Notes under the pieces: generated by a model
The model's database searches: none
Seen by the model: the letters and a program-made list of their open reading frames with translations, nothing else
What the model was told of the DNA's origin: nothing
In this document: in pieces, positions 17,349 through 25,803 of the stretch
Numbering within the stretch: position 1 is the stretch's first letter
Layout of the letters: every line of letters begins with the position of its first letter
Program-made: the position numbers and the translations under genes
Assembly (NCBI RefSeq): GCF_900176535.1
Contig: NZ_FWXT01000006.1
Location: 1 to 64,000 of the forward strand
Origin: Pedobacter africanus
GTDB taxonomy: Bacteria > Bacteroidota > Bacteroidia > Sphingobacteriales > Sphingobacteriaceae
DNA: 64,000 bases
Reading direction: 5' to 3'

Positions 17349-18686
17349 ATGAAACCGAATAGTTCAGAAAAGAGGAACCAGAACCTGCTCTGGAAAATAC
17401 ACCACTGGGCCGGCCTGTATACCGGCATCATCATCGGTATATTGTGCTTTACCGGCGCTGTGGCTGTGTTTATACCAGAGATAGACCTGATGATCCAAAA
17501 ACACTACTATTCGGTTTCATCCAGCCCATATACCATTCCTAAAATAGACAGGGCATTGGCCCAGGCCAAAAAAGATTACCCCAAAATGAGCGGTTTGATT
17601 ATTGATATGCCCGATAAACCCGGGCAGGTAGCCACTTTTAGTTTTGCGGTAAAAGGTAAAGACAAGGCTTCCAGTAAATTTCATTTTCTGTTTGTAGATG
17701 CCGGTAAAGATGAAATTGTGGGCAGCCGCGACAGGCAAAACTCATTGGCCAATTACCTGCGGCAAATGCATGTGCGCCTTTACGAAGGCTTTTGGGGCAG
17801 GCAGCTGGTAGGTTTGGCCGGTATAGCCTTTATTGTATTAACCCTTACCGGGCTGCTCATTTACGGCGATTTCATGAAAAAGCAGCCTTATCCTAAAATC
17901 CGGAAAAAGAATACCAGGATTTTAATGGCAGACTGGCACAAAATATTGGGCATCAGTGCGCTGGCATTTAATTTTGTAATTGCCTGCACAGGTGCCTGGC
18001 TGGGGCTTTTGCCCAAGTTTATGAGCTGGTTTGGGGTAAAATCGCCCGATCATTTCCAGGCACCCATATTTATGGATAAAAAGGAAGATGCCGGCATGGT
18101 TGTACATTGGGACGAAGTGTTTAAGGCGGTAAAACAGCATTTTCCAGAATTGAAGCCTGGGTATATGCGGGCTTCAGAAGATGGCTCTGCTACCATAGAG
18201 GTGCATGGCAGTATTGAGGCGCAAATTTACGAAAGGAATATCAATGCCCTGGTGCTTTCCAAAAAATCCTATCAGCCCCTGCACAAGTTTGAGGTTGCCA
18301 AGGCGGCTTTTGCCGATAAATTATATGCGGTACAGGAAGCCCTGCACTTTGGTGACTTTGGCGGGCTGGGTTTAAAAATATTGTATGCAGTGCTGGGCCT
18401 AACCAGCGGGTTTTTATCGGTGAGCGGCTTTGTGGTGTACCTGTACCGTACAGATAAAAAGAAAAAAAGAACCATAAGCCCGCTAAAAACCACATTTATT
18501 TATACTGTGCTGATCTTACTGGTACTTATAGTTATTGCGCTGATCAGTATGTTTATCGGTTACCGGCATGCGGCCTTTGTTGCGGCAATCATTGTAGATG
18601 GTACACTGGCAGGCTTTATCATTTACGCCATTGTACGCGCCATTTTAAGAAAACTAAAAACCAGATCTGCAACCGCATCCCTATGA
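17349..18686 (+). CDS. PepSY-associated TM helix protein (putative iron/siderophore reductase)
   Basis: About 445 aa from ATG 17349; a TTG three codons upstream is less likely. Transmembrane helices occur near 18-40, 150-172, 200-225, 340-370 and 390-435. Conserved His sit beside membrane segments (WKIHHWAGLYTG, MHVRLYEGFWG, ADWHKILGIS, LHFGDFGGL), as in the PepSY_TM family, whose members are thought to carry haem and reduce ferric siderophores in the inner membrane. It is co-transcribed with the receptor and overlaps the next gene by ATGA. Confidence 0.9.
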   Translation: MKPNSSEKRNQNLLWKIHHWAGLYTGIIIGILCFTGAVAVFIPEIDLMIQKHYYSVSSSPYTIPKIDRALAQAKKDYPKMSGLIIDMPDKPGQVATFSFAVKGKDKASSKFHFLFVDAGKDEIVGSRDRQNSLANYLRQMHVRLYEGFWGRQLVGLAGIAFIVLTLTGLLIYGDFMKKQPYPKIRKKNTRILMADWHKILGISALAFNFVIACTGAWLGLLPKFMSWFGVKSPDHFQAPIFMDKKEDAGMVVHWDEVFKAVKQHFPELKPGYMRASEDGSATIEVHGSIEAQIYERNINALVLSKKSYQPLHKFEVAKAAFADKLYAVQEALHFGDFGGLGLKILYAVLGLTSGFLSVSGFVVYLYRTDKKKKRTISPLKTTFIYTVLILLVLIVIALISMFIGYRHAAFVAAIIVDGTLAGFIIYAIVRAILRKLKTRSATASL

Positions 18687-18916
18687 AAACATTTGCTTTA
18701 GTTCAACATAAATTAATCCCAACAGCGCTTATTGCAGTTAATATAGCCGTTGTACACCTTATTTTCCTGTTGGCAAAGGCCGATTATGGTTATGTGCTAT
18801 GGGCAACGGCCTGTTGTACCCTGGCACTAGGCATAGGCATTGTACGCGCCAGCAAATACCTGCTCATTGCAGGCATAGCTGCATACTTGGCTATGCTAAT
18901 TGTGCTCCTGCTGTAA
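18683..18916 (+). CDS. Small inner-membrane protein of the siderophore operon
   Basis: 77 aa, almost wholly hydrophobic (helices about 12-32, 36-54 and 57-76). It overlaps the PepSY gene by 4 bp, so translation is likely coupled. Family not recognised; a subunit or helper of the PepSY protein is a reasonable guess from position only. Its 3' end overlaps the convergent HTH gene by 21 bp. Confidence 0.65.
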   Translation: MKTFALVQHKLIPTALIAVNIAVVHLIFLLAKADYGYVLWATACCTLALGIGIVRASKYLLIAGIAAYLAMLIVLLL

Positions 18917-19174
18917 AAGAGAGGCTTTTAAATAGTACCATATGCCTCCGCTTTTGCGTTTTTTCCAATTTGGGTTCAGTTTTCTTCTGTAAAACGATCT
19001 TTCAGAAATGCAGAGGTAATCCATTACTTTTTCTTTGGTAAGCCATACCTCTTCCTCGGCAGGCTGTAAATCAATTGGGGGCAATCTGGTGTGAATTGCC
19101 CTTGCTAACATCAATAATTCCTGCTGTTGTTCCAGCAGGGTATCTAAACGGATATGTATTTCTTCATCATTCAC
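18896..19174 (-). CDS. Excisionase-type helix-turn-helix (HTH_17-like) protein
   Basis: About 92 aa from a GTG at 19174, chosen because GTGAATGA overlaps the stop of the upstream fragment and gives a sensible N-terminus (VNDEEIHIRLDTLLEQQQELL). The C-terminal half is VWLTKEKVMDYLCISERSFYRRKLNPNWKKRKSGGIWYYLKASL, the MerR/excisionase-like HTH common in small Bacteroidota DNA-binding proteins linked to mobile DNA. The start could also be ATG 19225 if the upstream fragment is not translated. Confidence 0.65.
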   Translation of the reverse strand: MNDEEIHIRLDTLLEQQQELLMLARAIHTRLPPIDLQPAEEEVWLTKEKVMDYLCISERSFYRRKLNPNWKKRKSGGIWYYLKASLLQQEHN

Positions 19175-19421
19175 CTTTACGGGCAGACAATTTATAAGTA
19201 ACCAGATACCTGTCAAAAAGGGCAATCAGCAAATTACCCCGAACGGCAAAGTCTGTCAACTGCATCTTCGGATGCCTGGGCACGTAAAGGCTATGGCTAT
19301 ACCCGCCAGTATCCAACCTGTACACATCAAATACTTCATGCCGGTTAAAATCTTCCTGGCTTTCATCCCTTACTAAACCATTACAATCGCCGCTCGCAGG
19401 TGATGCTATTGGTGTATGCAC
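19167..19421 (-). pseudogene. C-terminal fragment of a beta-propeller protein (probable remnant)
   Basis: 84 codons. The segment FDVYRLDTGGYSHSLYVPR...LTDFAVRGNLLIALFDRYLVTYKL looks like the last blade of a Bacteroidota 6-bladed propeller protein, with no room for the rest. The first ~25 residues look unrelated. It is most likely the tail of a deleted gene, now joined to the HTH gene by an 8-bp overlap. Assignment is by pattern only. Confidence 0.35.
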
Positions 19422-19594
19422 CTGCGCTTAACAAATCTTTTTATATACTAAGCGGTGCCCGCAGAACGGCAGGTACAGAGTTTTTGGAACTGCCCGATAA
19501 GTTTTTGCATCAGCAATTGCATTGTTATATTTCTTTTGTGGCCGATGACAGGAAAGCCATAAGTGACAGTGTGTATAAAGAACAATCTCATTAA
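19349..19594 (+). pseudogene. DUF6266 C-terminal fragment
   Basis: From GTG 19400 the frame reads LLVYAPALNKSFYILSGARR then LHQQLHCYISFVADDRKAISDSVY. This lines up with VVYNPDKDKFVILSGVIARS and AGDEVHCYMSMTSADGKLVGNSQY of the full DUF6266 protein at 14020-14664. The N-terminal two-thirds is missing; the frame is open only from 19349. It overlaps the propeller fragment on the other strand, so the junction is a rearrangement point. Confidence 0.55.
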
Positions 19595-19598
19595 AACC

Positions 19599-19622
19599 AA
19601 AAGCCCGGAAACCCGGGCTTTT
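19599..19622. terminator. Bidirectional terminator
   Basis: AAAAGCCCGG (19599-19608), loop AAAC, CCGGGCTTTT (19613-19622). It is symmetrical, with T-runs on both strands, and lies between the DUF6266 fragment and the convergent lipoprotein gene. Confidence 0.8.
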
Positions 19623-19647
19623 GATAAAGATTAAAACTAATCCTCCC

Positions 19648-20232
19648 TTAACCAGGAAGCTTTTTAAAGATATTGCTCACCACTTTTGGCAATTCGGCAA
19701 TAGCCTTTTCGGGGTTGCTGAGTTCGCCCTCAGCCCAGCCTCTCCAGATTACTTTTGAAGTTTTGCGGTCAATCAGGTCAATGATTACGCTGCCCTGCTT
19801 TACATTAACGGTACGGTACTCATTTCCTACATATACCGGAAAAGGGTCCCTGTAATTGTAGTAGTAAAATGCACGACCGCGGTGGTAACCTACACGCGGA
19901 ACAAATCTTCCGGGAGGATCATAATATACCGGCTCATTATAAGACCTGGTTTCTTTGTTTACTACTGCGGTATACCTGATCAGCAGATCTGGCTTTTTGT
20001 TGTTCAGCCTAAAGCCACGGTTATTGAGCTCAGTACTTACCGCCTCCACAATCCGGTCTGTAGCTACATCGTTGTTGTAAATATTAGATGCTTTAGATTT
20101 ACTTTCTGGCAGCCAGGCATAAGTGCGGTAGTTGCCATTGAGGTTTTTATTACTAACCGAATAATAGTTATAAGAGGAGCAGGACGACAGTACAATCATC
20201 AGCCCCGCAATCATTAAAATTTGTGTTTTCAT
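19648..20232 (-). CDS. DUF4136 lipoprotein
   Basis: 194 aa. A lipoprotein signal (MIVLSSCSSYNYYSV; acylated Cys about 18) is followed by a DUF4136 domain: NYRTYAWLPES, DRIVEAVSTELNNRGFRLNNKKPDLLIRYTA, GSVIIDLIDRKTSKVIWRGWAEG and the ending ELPKVVSNIFKKLP. Function in the family is unknown; members sit in the outer or inner membrane facing the periplasm. Single gene with its own terminator. Confidence 0.9.
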   Translation of the reverse strand: MKTQILMIAGLMIVLSSCSSYNYYSVSNKNLNGNYRTYAWLPESKSKASNIYNNDVATDRIVEAVSTELNNRGFRLNNKKPDLLIRYTAVVNKETRSYNEPVYYDPPGRFVPRVGYHRGRAFYYYNYRDPFPVYVGNEYRTVNVKQGSVIIDLIDRKTSKVIWRGWAEGELSNPEKAIAELPKVVSNIFKKLPG

Positions 20233-20434
20233 TGTTTTCCCTATTTGTGTGAAGTAGAAAAATCTTCATGCCTTGCCTCCTTATCCTTTTACAATGATTT
20301 ACAAATTGTTTATTTACCAGGTTTGACTGTAGAAAGGCGTAAAGGATTAAAAAGATAGGCTAAATTCAAAGAGATTGAATTCGAACAGTATTTTGTACTA
20401 AAAACCAGCTTTTTGCACTAAAAAACTTTGTTTT

Positions 20435-20872
20435 GGAATTATCCATTCAGCCCGCGACAAGGCCATTCGCGCTGTAGACACCGAACGTGTACTTATGTAT
20501 TGGCATATTGGCCAGCGCATCTTCCTGGAAGAACAGGAAGGAAAAGACCGTGCTGATTATGGGAAATTTCTTATTAAAACACTATCTGAGCAGTTGCAAC
20601 CAGAATATGGAAGTGGTTTTTCAATCCGGCAATTAGAGCGTTACAGGCAGTTTTATCGATTCTTTCCAATTGCGTCTACACTGTGGACGCAATTGAGCTG
20701 GAGCCATTACAAACACCTTTTAAGTATTGACAATCAGAATGGTAGAGACTTCTTTATCGCCGAAACAGTTAAAAACAATTGGTCTGTACGCCAACTGGAA
20801 CGGCAAATCAACAGTAACAACTTAATACGGGGCCTGGGGAAACTCTGGCCTTTGTTTTTTGCCTCACTCTGA
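20435..20872 (+). pseudogene. DUF1016 (YhcG-type) fragment, both ends lost
   Basis: From 20435 the frame reads GIIHSARDKAIRAVDTERVLMYWHIGQRIF...ADYGKFL..LSEQLQPEYGSGFSIRQLERYRQFYRFFP...WSHYKHLLSIDNQ...NNWSVRQLERQINS. This is the N-terminal domain of DUF1016/PDDEXK nuclease family proteins. There is no start codon before the homology (the only ATG, 20495, is inside it). After RQINS the sequence leaves the family and stops, so the nuclease domain is gone. An ATG-started 125-aa peptide could still be made, but it would lack the catalytic part. Confidence 0.8.
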
Positions 20873-20899
20873 CCTGCAGATTTGATGCACCAATGTTAA

Positions 20900-21088
20900 A
20901 ATCATAGCCCGGTTATGAGCCATTTCGCGCGGCGCCTTGTCGCGAATATGCACGGAAAAAATTGAACTTTTTTCTGAAACGGTCTGTTTTCTAGGTTTGG
21001 CTTATCCCAGCCTTGTTTTTGAACCCGAAAAATATTTTCAACTTTTTTCTTCTGTGCATTCCGCTAGCACGGTGTTTTTGTAGCATTG
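20900..21088 (+). promoter_or_regulatory. Diverged inter-unit element and promoter of fibre gene 1
   Basis: This gene-free stretch resembles the ~190-bp elements further on: CGCG-rich opening, GCACGGAAAA piece (as at 29180), and the A/T core GAAAAATATTTTCAAC (21027-21042). It lacks the AAGGGCAA palindrome. Instead it has GCTAGCACGGTG followed by a T-run and TAGCATTG (21081-21088). The same promoter block recurs before fibre gene 3 (23862-23887). Confidence 0.5.
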
Positions 21089-21118
21089 GGGAGGATTTTG
21101 GTACAGAAAAACAGGGTT

Positions 21119-22330
21119 ATGAAAGAATTATATATAATTTTGCTGGGGGCAGTAAGTTTTACAGTTACTGCCACGGGGCAAACTACAAATACATTTCCGA
21201 CAACAGGGAATGTTGGGATTGGGACGACAAGTCCGTCCGAAAAGCTACAAGTCATTACCAACGAACAACAAGGTGCAGTAAGAATTGGAGGAGGAAATGG
21301 TTTAGGAGCGGGAAGGATATTTATCCAAGCAGACATGGTTAATAACATGAGTTATATCGATGCTTTCGGAGACAATGCTTACAAATATTTGAGAATTGAT
21401 GCTTCTTCTCTGGCCCTTAATAGCACAAGTTTTGGAAATGTGGGAATTGGGACAAGTACACCAGCTTCAAGACTGCATGTAGGTCAGAGTAATTCGGAAA
21501 TAAGGTTCGACTATGATGGTAGCAATAATCATTATGGTTCGTTAAGATGGGCTGGATTGCAACTGGGAAATAATGGTCAAAACAGATTAATCGCTGGTCG
21601 TTCAGCACCCGGTGGTTTATTCGACTTCTATGTGAATAACACTAATGATGGTGCCGACTACAATACCGGCCCGAATGGTACTTTAGCCATGCGTATAAAC
21701 AGCAATGGCAATGTTGGAATTGCGACAACTACGCCAGCATCTGCATTAGATGTTGCAGGTTTAATTCAAATTTCAGGAATCAATGCCGTAAATCCACCAA
21801 CTGGACTTTCTTATGGACTTTTTGGGTATGCAGGAGTCGGCCTCGGTATTTATTCGGGAGCGACTGGGCCAAATCAAGGCATTGGCTTTTGGACGAACCT
21901 AAATAATGTTCAAACGGAGTCAGTCAGGATAAGTAACAATGGTGATGTGGGGATAGGTACAACAAATCCCAAAGGTTACAAACTAGCGGTTAATGGAAAC
22001 ATCCGTGCCCACGAAATCAAAGTAGAAACTGCCAACTGGCCGGACTATGTTTTTGCGAAAGACTATCCGATACCAACCCTTCAGGAAACAGAAAAACACA
22101 TTAAAGACAAAGGGCATTTGCTGGGGATTCCTTCTGCTGCAGAAGTAAAAGCCAATGGGATTGATTTAGGGGAAATGAACGCTAAGCTGCTGCAGAAGAT
22201 AGAGGAACTGACGCTGCATTTGATTGAGCAAGGTAAAGCAAATGGTACACAGAATGCTTTGATCGCAGAACTTAAAGAGGCAATTGAGCAACAGAAGAAG
22301 GAAATAAATCAACTCAAATTAAAATTATGA
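21119..22330 (+). CDS. Secreted fibre protein 1 with chaperone-like C-terminus
   Basis: 404 aa from ATG 21119; upstream in-frame starts would place residues before the signal peptide (KELYIILLGAVSFTVTATGQ). The body is built on GNVGIGTTSPSEKLQV-type repeats (at least four copies), the triple-stranded fibre motif of phage tail-like proteins. The C-terminus (LAVNGNIRAHEIKVETANWPDYVF, LQETEKHIKDKGHLLGIPSA, GEMNAKLLQKIEELTLHLIEQ) followed by coiled coil resembles the intramolecular chaperone of endosialidase (Peptidase_S74-like) proteins. Probably an exported trimeric fibre; binding partner unknown. Overlaps fibre 2 by ATGA. Confidence 0.85.
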   Translation: MKELYIILLGAVSFTVTATGQTTNTFPTTGNVGIGTTSPSEKLQVITNEQQGAVRIGGGNGLGAGRIFIQADMVNNMSYIDAFGDNAYKYLRIDASSLALNSTSFGNVGIGTSTPASRLHVGQSNSEIRFDYDGSNNHYGSLRWAGLQLGNNGQNRLIAGRSAPGGLFDFYVNNTNDGADYNTGPNGTLAMRINSNGNVGIATTTPASALDVAGLIQISGINAVNPPTGLSYGLFGYAGVGLGIYSGATGPNQGIGFWTNLNNVQTESVRISNNGDVGIGTTNPKGYKLAVNGNIRAHEIKVETANWPDYVFAKDYPIPTLQETEKHIKDKGHLLGIPSAAEVKANGIDLGEMNAKLLQKIEELTLHLIEQGKANGTQNALIAELKEAIEQQKKEINQLKLKL

Positions 22331-23226
22331 AAGTCTTTCTAACAAACATCCTTATGTGCTGCGCATGTTTTACACTCTCCGCGCAAACAACAAACACATT
22401 TCCTTTAAATGGCAGTGTAGGCATTGGTACACTCAGTCCTGAAAATGGATGGAAGCTAGATGTAAATGGTCTAGGTGCTGTCGGAACCTATGGAACAGCG
22501 AGAATTTATTTAGGAAGTTTAGATTCTACTACCGCGATGATACAGTCAAGGAATCTAATAACTAATCAAAAGCTTACTTTTTTCGCGAGCTCCTACAATT
22601 TTGGGGTTGGAAATGTAGGCATTGGCGATGCTGATCCGGCAACTTTGCTTACATTAAGACGAATGATTCCCGAGGGTGATCAGATTTCCATTTACCGAGC
22701 CGACAGTACTCCAAATCTTGATGTTTATTCAATTTATAATGGTTCATCAGATCCTCAATCAGGAAGTTTTGCTTATGGTGTTCGGCCTTCCGACGATGCC
22801 TGGCAAATTTGGGAGAAAGGTGATAATGTGAACTGGGCAAATTTATTTACGGTGAAAAAAGATGGAAATGTTGGAATAGGCACCCTTACACCAAACACAA
22901 AACTGGCGGTAAATGGAAACATCCGCGCCCTTGAAATCAAAGTAGAAACCGCCAACTGGCCGGATTATGTTTTTGCAAAAGACTACAAGCTTCCAACTCT
23001 GCAGGAAACAGAAAAGCATATTAAAGACAAAGGGCATCTGCCGGGTATTCCATCGGCCGCAGAGGTGAAGGCGAATGGGGTTGACTTAGGGGAAATGAAT
23101 GCCAGACTGTTGCAGAAGATCGAAGAACTGACACTGTATTTGATAAGATTGGAAAAAGAGAATGACAAACAAAAACAAAAAAACAGGAGCCTTGAAGAAC
23201 GCCTGAATAAAATCGAGAATCAATAA
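22327..23226 (+). CDS. Secreted fibre protein 2
   Basis: 299 aa, start coupled to the stop of fibre 1 (ATGA at 22327-22330). Signal peptide ends LSAQ; then TNTFPLNGSVGIGTLSPENGWKLDVNG, further GNVGIGD/GNVGIGT motifs, and the shared C-terminal domain (NGNIRALEIKVETANWPDYVF...IKDKGHLPGIPSAAEV...GEMNARLLQKIEELTLYLI) with a terminal coiled coil. The middle, variable part differs wholly from fibre 1. Co-expressed with fibre 1, so heteromeric fibres are possible. Confidence 0.85.
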   Translation: MKVFLTNILMCCACFTLSAQTTNTFPLNGSVGIGTLSPENGWKLDVNGLGAVGTYGTARIYLGSLDSTTAMIQSRNLITNQKLTFFASSYNFGVGNVGIGDADPATLLTLRRMIPEGDQISIYRADSTPNLDVYSIYNGSSDPQSGSFAYGVRPSDDAWQIWEKGDNVNWANLFTVKKDGNVGIGTLTPNTKLAVNGNIRALEIKVETANWPDYVFAKDYKLPTLQETEKHIKDKGHLPGIPSAAEVKANGVDLGEMNARLLQKIEELTLYLIRLEKENDKQKQKNRSLEERLNKIENQ

Positions 23227-23306
23227 TATACGAGGCCAACCTTTTCATGCCAGTATCTGAGCAAACCAGCTACTGGCAAGCGATGAGGTTTAGAACAGTT
23301 TTATAG

Positions 23307-23500
23307 AAAATACGACGCGCCGGGGCTAAAAAATTGCCCCGCAAATTTTCGGGTTATCCACATTTGTTTTCAGGGATGTTAGCAAAAAGTCTGCTCAATA
23401 GGTAATCAGTCCACTTTTTGGGTCTCAAATCTCCTGTTGAAAAATATTTCCAAGAAAATAACAAAGGGCAAACTGATTGCCCTTACTCTTTTTAATATTG
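23307..23500 (+). promoter_or_regulatory. Inter-unit element copy A (hairpin, palindromic operator, -7 box)
   Basis: Most of the 308-bp gap 23227-23534. It begins AAAATACGACGCGCC, then a hairpin (CGGGGC...GCCCCG, 23321-23341), an A/T core near 23440, the palindrome AAGGGCAA-N5-TTGCCCTT at 23464-23484 and TAATATTG at 23493-23500. The HTH gene starts 34 bp later. The palindrome covers the place where a -33 box would be, as expected of an operator. Confidence 0.75.
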
Positions 23501-23534
23501 GCAGGTTACTCACTTATGGGTGGCCTACGGTATT

Positions 23535-23825
23535 ATGAAAGTTGAATTAACGCTTTTAAGAAATGTTAGTGAAGCGGTACTAATGGGTGCTACCGGAAGT
23601 CCGGATCAGTTTGCGCAAAGGCTGGGCATATCCAGGCGTTTCCTGTATGTAGTACTCGGCTACCTTAAAACAGAGTTTGATGCACCCATTGCTTATTCCA
23701 GATCGCGGGAAACCTTTTACTATACCAAAGAGTGGGAGTTTTATATCGGTGATTTGACGCGCTTGCGAAAAGAGTTTATCAAGGGCGTATTAATGGGACT
23801 GGAGTTTTTAAAAATAGTTGAATGA
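23535..23825 (+). CDS. Small HTH regulator, array copy 1
   Basis: 96 aa from ATG 23535 (MKVELTLLRNV); an upstream GTG (23520) is less likely because the sister protein starts at the matching Met. HTH region GSPDQFAQRLGISRRFLYVVLGYLKTEF, then APIAYSRSRETFYYTKEWEFYIG. It is close to the protein at 25804 and more distant from that at 12145. The gene sits directly behind the palindromic element and before a fibre gene, so it is a candidate regulator of the array, possibly binding that palindrome. Confidence 0.75.
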   Translation: MKVELTLLRNVSEAVLMGATGSPDQFAQRLGISRRFLYVVLGYLKTEFDAPIAYSRSRETFYYTKEWEFYIGDLTRLRKEFIKGVLMGLEFLKIVE

Positions 23826-23861
23826 TGACCATTTTATGCATTGCCTTGTTGAGAGTATTTG

Positions 23862-23887
23862 GCTAGCACGGTGTTTTTGTAGTATTG
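23862..23887 (+). promoter_or_regulatory. Promoter block of fibre gene 3
   Basis: GCTAGCACGGTG, a T-run and TAGTATTG (23880-23887), nearly the same as the block before fibre gene 1. A TTG in TATTTGGC lies 18 bp before the -7 box. The block overlaps no gene and begins 36 bp after the HTH stop. Confidence 0.55.
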
Positions 23888-23916
23888 GGAAGGTTTTTAA
23901 TATAAATTATAGGATT

Positions 23917-24831
23917 ATGAAAGGATTATATATGATTTTACTGGGGGCAGTAAGTTTTACTGCGATGGGGCAAACCAACAACAACTTTCCGGTTACGGGA
24001 AGTGCCACAATTTATGATTACTCGCCCATGCTCTTTTTAAAACGGAACACAAATGAGGGGGGCTTTGTGCAAGGTATCCAAACGCAGCTTTTGGATGGTA
24101 CGAATAACTGGTTCTACGGCGCGGTTCATGAAGGCAAATGGACTGTAGGAAAAGGTGATTACCAAAATGAAAAGCTGACGGTTTTGAATAATGGTAATGT
24201 TGGAGTGGGAACAGATAACCCTTTGGCAAACTTACATGTAAATGGAATTATGAGATGGGGGGGACATAATGCTAACTATTTGTACAGCGGCCAGGATGGC
24301 ATAGGGGCATATTTTGAACAGGTTGGTAACGATGCTGACAAAAGCAGTATCCGGTTTCAAACTTCAGTTTTGGGAACCGGACAAAATTACTCTGTTTTTT
24401 CTATAGACCCTGAGAAGGGTTTTAGCTTCTTCTCGTGGGGAAACGGTAATAGTGATGTAGGTATAGGAACATCCGACACAAAAGGTTACAAGCTTGCCGT
24501 GAATGGAAAAGTTCGCGCCCATGAAATTAAGGTAGAAACCGCTAACTGGCCAGACTACGTTTTTGCTAAAGACTACAAGCTTCCGACGCTCCAGGAAACA
24601 GAGAAACACATTAAAGATAAGGGGCATCTGCCAGGTATTCCTTCTGCTGGGGAAGTAAAAGCCAATGGAATTGATTTAGGGGAAATGAATGCGAAGCTGT
24701 TGAAGAAGATCGAGGAGTTGACTTTGTATTTGATAGAGAAGGATAAACAGAACCAGATGTTGAATAAGCGATTGCAAAAACTTGAGGGCGACAATGCCAG
24801 AATTTTAAAGCAATTAAAACATGAGAAGTAG
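23917..24831 (+). CDS. Secreted fibre protein 3
   Basis: 304 aa from ATG 23917 (KGLYMILLGAVSFTAMGQ signal peptide, almost the same as in fibre 1); an upstream in-frame ATG at 23818 would put 33 residues before it. Variable middle with GNVGVGTDNPLANLHVNG and SDVGIGTSDTKGYKLAVNGK, then the shared C-terminal domain and a coiled-coil end (NQMLNKRLQKLEGDNARIL). The promoter and signal-peptide regions are near-copies of those of fibre 1 while the middle is unrelated, which suggests the variable part was exchanged by recombination. Confidence 0.85.
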   Translation: MKGLYMILLGAVSFTAMGQTNNNFPVTGSATIYDYSPMLFLKRNTNEGGFVQGIQTQLLDGTNNWFYGAVHEGKWTVGKGDYQNEKLTVLNNGNVGVGTDNPLANLHVNGIMRWGGHNANYLYSGQDGIGAYFEQVGNDADKSSIRFQTSVLGTGQNYSVFSIDPEKGFSFFSWGNGNSDVGIGTSDTKGYKLAVNGKVRAHEIKVETANWPDYVFAKDYKLPTLQETEKHIKDKGHLPGIPSAGEVKANGIDLGEMNAKLLKKIEELTLYLIEKDKQNQMLNKRLQKLEGDNARILKQLKHEK

Positions 24832-24863
24832 ATATTTTATATGGCTGATCTTTCTTTTTATTG

Positions 24864-24892
24864 CCGGGACGATTATTCGTTCCGGTTTTTTT
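24864..24892 (+). terminator. Rho-independent terminator after fibre gene 3
   Basis: CCGGGACGA (24864-24872), loop TTAT, TCGTTCCGG (24877-24885), then seven T. Nine-pair stem with one G-T pair. Confidence 0.85.
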
Positions 24893-24963
24893 GTGCATAT
24901 TGGTTCCTATATCTATAACTACAAAATAACTGATCACGAGTTCTGTGGCTAAATCCTAATAAA

Positions 24964-25461
24964 ATGAAAAAACTGGTAATACTTTTATCCCTCACATTTA
25001 TATTCACACAACTGGCTGTGGCGCAAAAGACTGAAATCTGGATTGTTCGCCATGCCGAAAAGGACAATAGTGATCCCAAGAACACAAATCCAGACTTGTC
25101 TGCCGAAGGCCAGAAGAGGGCGCAAAAATTGCTGGATTATATGGCAGATATTAAATTGGACAAGGCCTTTAGTACACCCTATAAAAGAACCAGGCAAACT
25201 CTCACGCCTTTGGTAAAAGCAAAAGGAATTGAACTGGTAGATTATAACGATGTTGCACAGCTGGCCAAGCAGATCAGGAAAGATTATTCAGGGAAAAAAG
25301 TGATTATCGCCGGACACTCCAATACCATTCTGGAAATTGTAGAAGCTTTTGGCATTGCCCGCCCAGTTGCAGCCATAGCTGAAAAAGAGTTCAATAATAT
25401 CTTTCACATCATCCTGGAAGCAGATCTTATGGGGCTGGATATGAATACCTACGGGGATTAA
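24964..25461 (+). CDS. Secreted histidine phosphatase (phosphoglycerate mutase / SixA-like)
   Basis: 165 aa. Signal peptide (ends LAVAQ). Catalytic RHA in IWIVRHAEKD, STPYKRTRQT with the second Arg, and the second His in IIAGHSNTI; this completes the histidine phosphatase fold. Short, SixA-sized. Its exported location suggests it acts on a phosphate ester outside the cytoplasm; the substrate is unknown. It lies between two fibre units but has its own terminator-bounded context, so it may be a bystander. Confidence 0.88.
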   Translation: MKKLVILLSLTFIFTQLAVAQKTEIWIVRHAEKDNSDPKNTNPDLSAEGQKRAQKLLDYMADIKLDKAFSTPYKRTRQTLTPLVKAKGIELVDYNDVAQLAKQIRKDYSGKKVIIAGHSNTILEIVEAFGIARPVAAIAEKEFNNIFHIILEADLMGLDMNTYGD

Positions 25462-25592
25462 TTTATACCATGCTTTGACTCTTAGGTTTTGCGATGTAGT
25501 TTAATGTTGTTTTTTTGATTTTGAACTACCAGACCACTTGATTGCATCCACCCTATCGGTGAAGGATTCTTAAAATAATATGAATGGGGGTA

Positions 25593-25785
25593 AAAATACG
25601 ACGCGCCATGACAAAAAATTGCCCCGGAGTTTTTTTGTGTAACTGCTTTTTAGACTGCTTTCATCTTGTGTTTTCTCGGTTCTTTAGGTCTCTAGGCCAG
25701 TTTTTTCGACCTGAAAAATTATTTAAAAATATTTTCAGAAAAATAACAAAGGGCAAACTGATTGCCCTTACTCTTTTTAATATTG
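25593..25785 (+). promoter_or_regulatory. Inter-unit element copy B
   Basis: Main content of the 342-bp gap 25462-25803; the first ~130 bp show nothing clear. AAAATACGACGCGCC opens the element; the terminator stem is degenerate here (GCCATGAC...TTGCCCCGG). The A/T core lies near 25718-25735, the palindrome AAGGGCAA-N5-TTGCCCTT at 25749-25769 and TAATATTG at 25778-25785. The HTH gene starts 18 bp later. Confidence 0.75.
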
Positions 25786-25803
25786 GGAGTTACTGGTTTA
25801 TAA

